Source of the DNA: JALOOE01 sp964423545
GTDB taxonomy: Bacteria > Chloroflexota > Anaerolineae > CG2-30-64-16
DNA length: 7,334 nucleotides
Direction of reading: 5' to 3'
Assembly (NCBI GenBank): GCA_964423545.1
Contig: CAYRFV010000279.1
Coordinates: 1-7,334 of the forward strand
Made by a program: the position numbers and the translations under genes. Below, one piece after another: positions 4,753-7,334 of the stretch (its first letter is position 1; the number at the start of each line of letters is the position of its first letter). A model generated the notes under the pieces. That model saw nothing but the letters and a program-made list of their open reading frames with translations, had not been told where the DNA came from and did not search any database.

Positions 4753-7080
4753 TCACGCTCGCTTCAGTGCTGATGGCCGATCGCTCTCCCACCGAAAGCG
4801 CGCGGGCGCGCCCGGCAGGTCGGTGCGGTCTTCCTGGAACATGGCATGCAGCGGCGCCGCGTGCAGGGTGCGCCCGGCGCAGTCGAGCCGCGTGCCGTTG
4901 ATGAAGCCGGCCCAGTCTACCCCCGTGGGTCCGGTCAGTCCCCCGCCCCAAGCCTCCTTCGACAAGGTCAGGACAGGCTCTTGCTGCGAGGGTGGCAGCG
5001 AGGCAGGGGGTGAGGGGCGCGCTCGCAGATACCCGAACGCTGCGTCTGTGACCAACGCGCCGTAGGCCGTCTTGCCTTGCTCGAATGCATAGCGCGGCCG
5101 CACCTCCTCCTGGAGCCACGGCGCCGTGAGGTCGTTCAGCGTGGCCAGCAGCCGGGTCTCGCCCTGCCAGGCCAGCGTGACCGCGATCCCGCGGCCTGCC
5201 GGTTCGCTCAGGAGGATTTCGACTTCAGGCCCTGGCAGGTCCGGAAGAGCGTTCGCGGCAGGATAGGGATGCGGCCAGAGCACGGTGACGAAGTTGACGG
5301 TTCGTCCGGCCTCGTGGCGTCCGCGCCACACGTCCGCCAGGCAGATCTCGTCCTGGAAGGAGCGCCGCACCCGCTCGCGGGTCCGGCGGTGCGTCTGACC
5401 GGGGACGTCCGGCGTGATGATGCGCAGGCACGCGTGGCGCTCGTTCTCCCACCCCTGGATGCGGGCGATGTGCGTATCGGCCCAGTCCGGCCCGTGCGCC
5501 AGCAGGTCGGTCGTCCACCACAGCGAGGCGAGGGTGCGCGGTCCGGCCTGCAGCGCTCGCGCGGCGTCGATCACGACCCAACACGGCAGCGCGGGCAGGA
5601 AGAAGATCGTCCGATCCCACGCGATCCCCTCGCGATCGTCGGTCACGCGGACGCGGCTGAGCTCCGCATCGCCGAGCCGGGTCTGGTAGAGGCGCTCGGT
5701 GCGCGCAGGCTTGTAGTGGCCGTTATCGATGAGGTCTCGCATCGTGGCGGCGGGGGCGCAATCCGGCGGATTGCGATACGGATCGCCTTGACTCGCCGCG
5801 ATGCCGGGCCGCCAGATCAGTCGGTTATGATAGAAGTCCGCGCGATACATCCCGTCGGGCGGCAGCTCCCGGTAGCCGCTCTCGTGCAGCAGGATGGTGC
5901 GGTCGTGGATCAGCAGGCAGACGCTGCCCTCGTCGGCGTGGCCGTGATGCATCTTCTCGGCGGACACGGCGAGATTGGTGCGCAGATAGTCGCGGGCGAT
6001 CCGGCCGTAGTCCCCTTCGTCGCGGTAGTTGAGGCAGGCATAGGACGCAGCGCCCTCCCACCCCGTGCGGAAGACGACCTTCTTGGCGACCAGGTCATCC
6101 AGCGCGTCGGCCGGGCCGGCGGGGACCTGGCCGGCCACCGCGCCATCGCACCAGCGCCACGCCAGCGTGAGCACGCTGGCCGCGTAGAGGTTCGGCGCTT
6201 CGCGGCGCTGCCGCTCCTCCCAGAGACGCGCCGCCGCCCACTTCATCGCGGGGTCGCCGTACGTCGCGGCGCCCCATTCCAGGCACGCCAGCCACTCCCA
6301 CGGGCTGTGCATCAGCCAGTGGCTGTCGCCGAAATCGGGCAGGACGCCGATGGGCGAGAGGAGCTGCGGCATGGCCGCCAGGTGCATGCGCGGGGGGATG
6401 AGCCGCGCCAGCTCGCGGGTGCGGCCCCGCGCCTCCGCGTAGAGGATCAGCGCGCGCAGCCAGTGCGACTGGTACATCATGGTGTCTTCGAGGCTCCAGC
6501 GCCCCCAGCTCTCCTCCGCGAGCTCGTCCGCCATGTCCAGCCAGGCGGCCGCGTCGGGATGCTCGGCGAAGACGCGGGCGCAGCACGCCAGGCTCGCCGC
6601 GCGCAGCATCGCCCGGTTGTGCCCGCCCCACTCGGGGAAACGCCAGACGATGCGGAGGCTGTCGCCCATCAGGTCGGCCAGGCCGCGCCACTGCTCCGGC
6701 GAAGCCGCCCCGCGGATGCGCTCGGCCGCGGCGGCGAAGAGGGGCGGATCGAACGCACAGTCGAGCGGGGGCACGCCTTCGGCGTACTCCGGCCGCGCGG
6801 CGGCCGCCTCGGCCGGCATCAGCCTCGTCCACTCGCGGTAGCGCAGCAGGGTGTCGCGCGCCGTGACGGCGAGCGCCTCCTGGCCGCTCTGCTCGTACAG
6901 GAACGCCGCGACCCCTGCCAGGTGGAGCGGCGCCTTGGGGCTGCTGTAGCCGAACAGCGCGTTGTGGGCCGCGTTCGCCCGGAACTGGCGCTGCCAGCGC
7001 GCAATCTCGTCCTCGAGCCGGCCGGCCTCGCGATCGTAGGCGGCCTGGATGAAGGCCAGGTAGTGGTTGCGGTCGGTCAT
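4753..7080 (-). CDS. Heparinase II/III-like protein (putative polysaccharide or oligosaccharide lyase)
   Basis: The protein has 775 residues. Residues 1-340 are helix-rich with many Trp/Tyr, as expected for an alpha/alpha-toroid; they include 'WGGHNRAML' (151-159) and 'MMYQSHWLRA' (201-210), which could hold the Asn/His and Tyr of a lyase site. From about 341 a beta-rich domain begins with the heparinase II/III hallmark 'KMHHGHADEGSVCLLIHDRTILLHESGY' (376-403, H381/D383), then 'DFYHNRLIW' (415-423), the equivalent of the usual 'HNTV.VDG'. Family members cleave uronate-containing chains (heparin, alginate and similar) by beta-elimination. The start ATG has GAGG 5 nt upstream. There is no signal peptide. 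Residues about 688-717 are a Pro/Ser/Gly-rich insert partly made of a dispersed repeat, splitting an otherwise continuous beta-domain ('DAAFGYLRA' ... 'VDWAGFINGTRL'). Coding is very GC-rich. It is followed at once by the GH28 gene. Substrate and catalysis are unproven; a non-catalytic or hydrolase role is possible. Confidence 0.8.
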   Translation of the reverse strand: MTDRNHYLAFIQAAYDREAGRLEDEIARWQRQFRANAAHNALFGYSSPKAPLHLAGVAAFLYEQSGQEALAVTARDTLLRYREWTRLMPAEAAAARPEYAEGVPPLDCAFDPPLFAAAAERIRGAASPEQWRGLADLMGDSLRIVWRFPEWGGHNRAMLRAASLACCARVFAEHPDAAAWLDMADELAEESWGRWSLEDTMMYQSHWLRALILYAEARGRTRELARLIPPRMHLAAMPQLLSPIGVLPDFGDSHWLMHSPWEWLACLEWGAATYGDPAMKWAAARLWEERQRREAPNLYAASVLTLAWRWCDGAVAGQVPAGPADALDDLVAKKVVFRTGWEGAASYACLNYRDEGDYGRIARDYLRTNLAVSAEKMHHGHADEGSVCLLIHDRTILLHESGYRELPPDGMYRADFYHNRLIWRPGIAASQGDPYRNPPDCAPAATMRDLIDNGHYKPARTERLYQTRLGDAELSRVRVTDDREGIAWDRTIFFLPALPCWVVIDAARALQAGPRTLASLWWTTDLLAHGPDWADTHIARIQGWENERHACLRIITPDVPGQTHRRTRERVRRSFQDEICLADVWRGRHEAGRTVNFVTVLWPHPYPAANALPDLPGPEVEILLSEPAGRGIAVTLAWQGETRLLATLNDLTAPWLQEEVRPRYAFEQGKTAYGALVTDAAFGYLRARPSPPASLPPSQQEPVLTLSKEAWGGGLTGPTGVDWAGFINGTRLDCAGRTLHAAPLHAMFQEDRTDLPGAPARFRWESDRPSALKRA
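4951..4980. repeat. Dispersed palindromic repeat inserted in frame in the lyase gene
   Basis: CCTTCGACAAGGTCAGGACA (4956-4975) is one base off a dispersed repeat I know from many GC-rich bacterial genomes, usually intergenic (CCTTCGACAAGCTCAGGACA). The arms AGCCT (4951-4955) and AGGCT (4975-4979) are exact inverted repeats, and CCTT-CGAC-AAGG (4956-4967) can form an inner stem. Read in the lyase frame it gives 'EPVLTLSKEA' (residues 701-710), close to the 'EPVLSLSK' peptide this repeat often yields when it lands in genes. The adjacent 4981-5019 is a C-rich (coding strand) low-complexity stretch giving 'PSPPASLPPSQQ', which may belong to the same insertion. Confidence 0.7.
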
Positions 7081-7124
7081 GGGGGCCTCTCTGGATTCCG
7101 ATGGCTGCGACCGGACGGCGCGCT

Positions 7125-7334
7125 TCAGACCAACCCGGCGTTGTGCAGCCGCTCCTGAAGCGCCGGTCGATGGGCGTACTGCGCCTGCAAGGCCGTCAGC
7201 CTGGCCTGGAATTCCGGCAGACGATCCTGGAAGACGGCCAGGTCGCGCAGCTGGTTCAGCAGCGCTGCCGCCTCGTCGCAGGGCCGCGCCTGCTTCTGCT
7301 CGGTCGCGGCTTGCGCATCGCGCCAGGCCTGGGG
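7125..7334 (-). CDS. C-terminal 69 residues of an unrecognised protein, truncated by the window edge
   Basis: On the minus strand the frame is open from base 7334 to the TGA at 7127-7125. It reads PQAWRDAQAATEQKQARPCD, continues 'EAAALLNQLRDLAVFQDRLPEFQARLTALQAQYAHRP', and ends 'ALQERLHNAGLV'. It is rich in Ala, Gln, Leu and Arg with regular heptad-like spacing, so it is predicted helical, perhaps a short coiled coil. The ending '(A/L)(L)..L..AGL' weakly recalls the tails of SWIM zinc-finger proteins, but I would not assign a function on that. It ends 44 bp before the lyase ATG on the same strand, so the two may be co-transcribed. That 44-bp spacer shows only the lyase ribosome-binding site. 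Confidence 0.65.
   Translation of the reverse strand, partial: PQAWRDAQAATEQKQARPCDEAAALLNQLRDLAVFQDRLPEFQARLTALQAQYAHRPALQERLHNAGLV

Noticed and set aside
5077..7158. A very long plus-strand open frame (693 codons) opposite the lyase gene
   Set aside because: It lies antisense to a gene with clear heparinase II/III motifs. Its translation is Arg/Ala/Gly/Val-rich without recognisable motifs, as expected from the complement of GC-rich codons that rarely give stops.
1..7334. CRISPR array, tRNA/rRNA genes, toxin-antitoxin or defence genes, riboswitch
   Set aside because: No regularly spaced repeats, no cloverleaf-like or rRNA segments, and no such protein motifs were seen; gene-free DNA outside 3112-3428 amounts to only short spacers of 4-45 bp.

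Overview
The window looks like part of a carbohydrate-degradation locus in a GC-rich, free-living bacterium. A member of Chloroflexota or a similar soil or sediment lineage is my best guess. That guess rests on the mix of GH28-type beta-helix enzymes, a sulfatase, a heparinase II/III-like protein and a LacI-family regulator, and on a dispersed palindromic repeat that I associate with such genomes. No rRNA or other taxonomic marker is present, so it is weak.

All six protein genes read on the minus strand, so transcription runs from high to low coordinates. In that order they are: the C-terminal end of an unrecognised protein (7334-7125); a large heparinase II/III-like protein (7080-4753); a GH28-like beta-helix protein that starts 4 nt after the previous stop (4748-3429); a 317-bp gene-free gap; a LacI-family regulator (3111-2059); a sulfatase (2014-461); and the N-terminal part of a second GH28 protein that runs off the left edge (425-1). 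The spacing suggests two transcription units: lyase-GH28, and lacI-sulfatase-GH28.

The gap at 3112-3428 holds the most unusual structure. Its right part is a decayed insertion sequence: only the first ~36 codons of a plus-strand transposase survive, ending abruptly at the 3' end of the GH28 gene. Its left part holds a strong candidate minus-strand promoter (TTGACA, 17 bp, TACGCT) with an AACGTT-centred, LacI-type operator candidate at the expected transcription start. The TTGACA lies where the end of the insertion sequence appears to be, so the element may have supplied the -35 box of the lacI operon.

The lyase-like gene carries a second mark of mobile or repetitive DNA. A dispersed palindromic repeat and a Pro/Ser-rich stretch next to it lie in frame inside the coding sequence, near the C-terminus.

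Functionally, the genes fit the breakdown of uronate-containing and possibly sulfated oligosaccharides. The sulfatase would remove sulfate esters, the GH28 proteins would hydrolyse uronosyl or related linkages, the heparinase-like protein would cleave by elimination, and LacI would sense a product. None of the complete enzymes shows a signal peptide, so they probably act on imported oligosaccharides in the cytoplasm. The substrate cannot be named from sequence alone. I found no sign of a wholly new type of system; the novelty is in regulation, repeat insertion and altered active sites.
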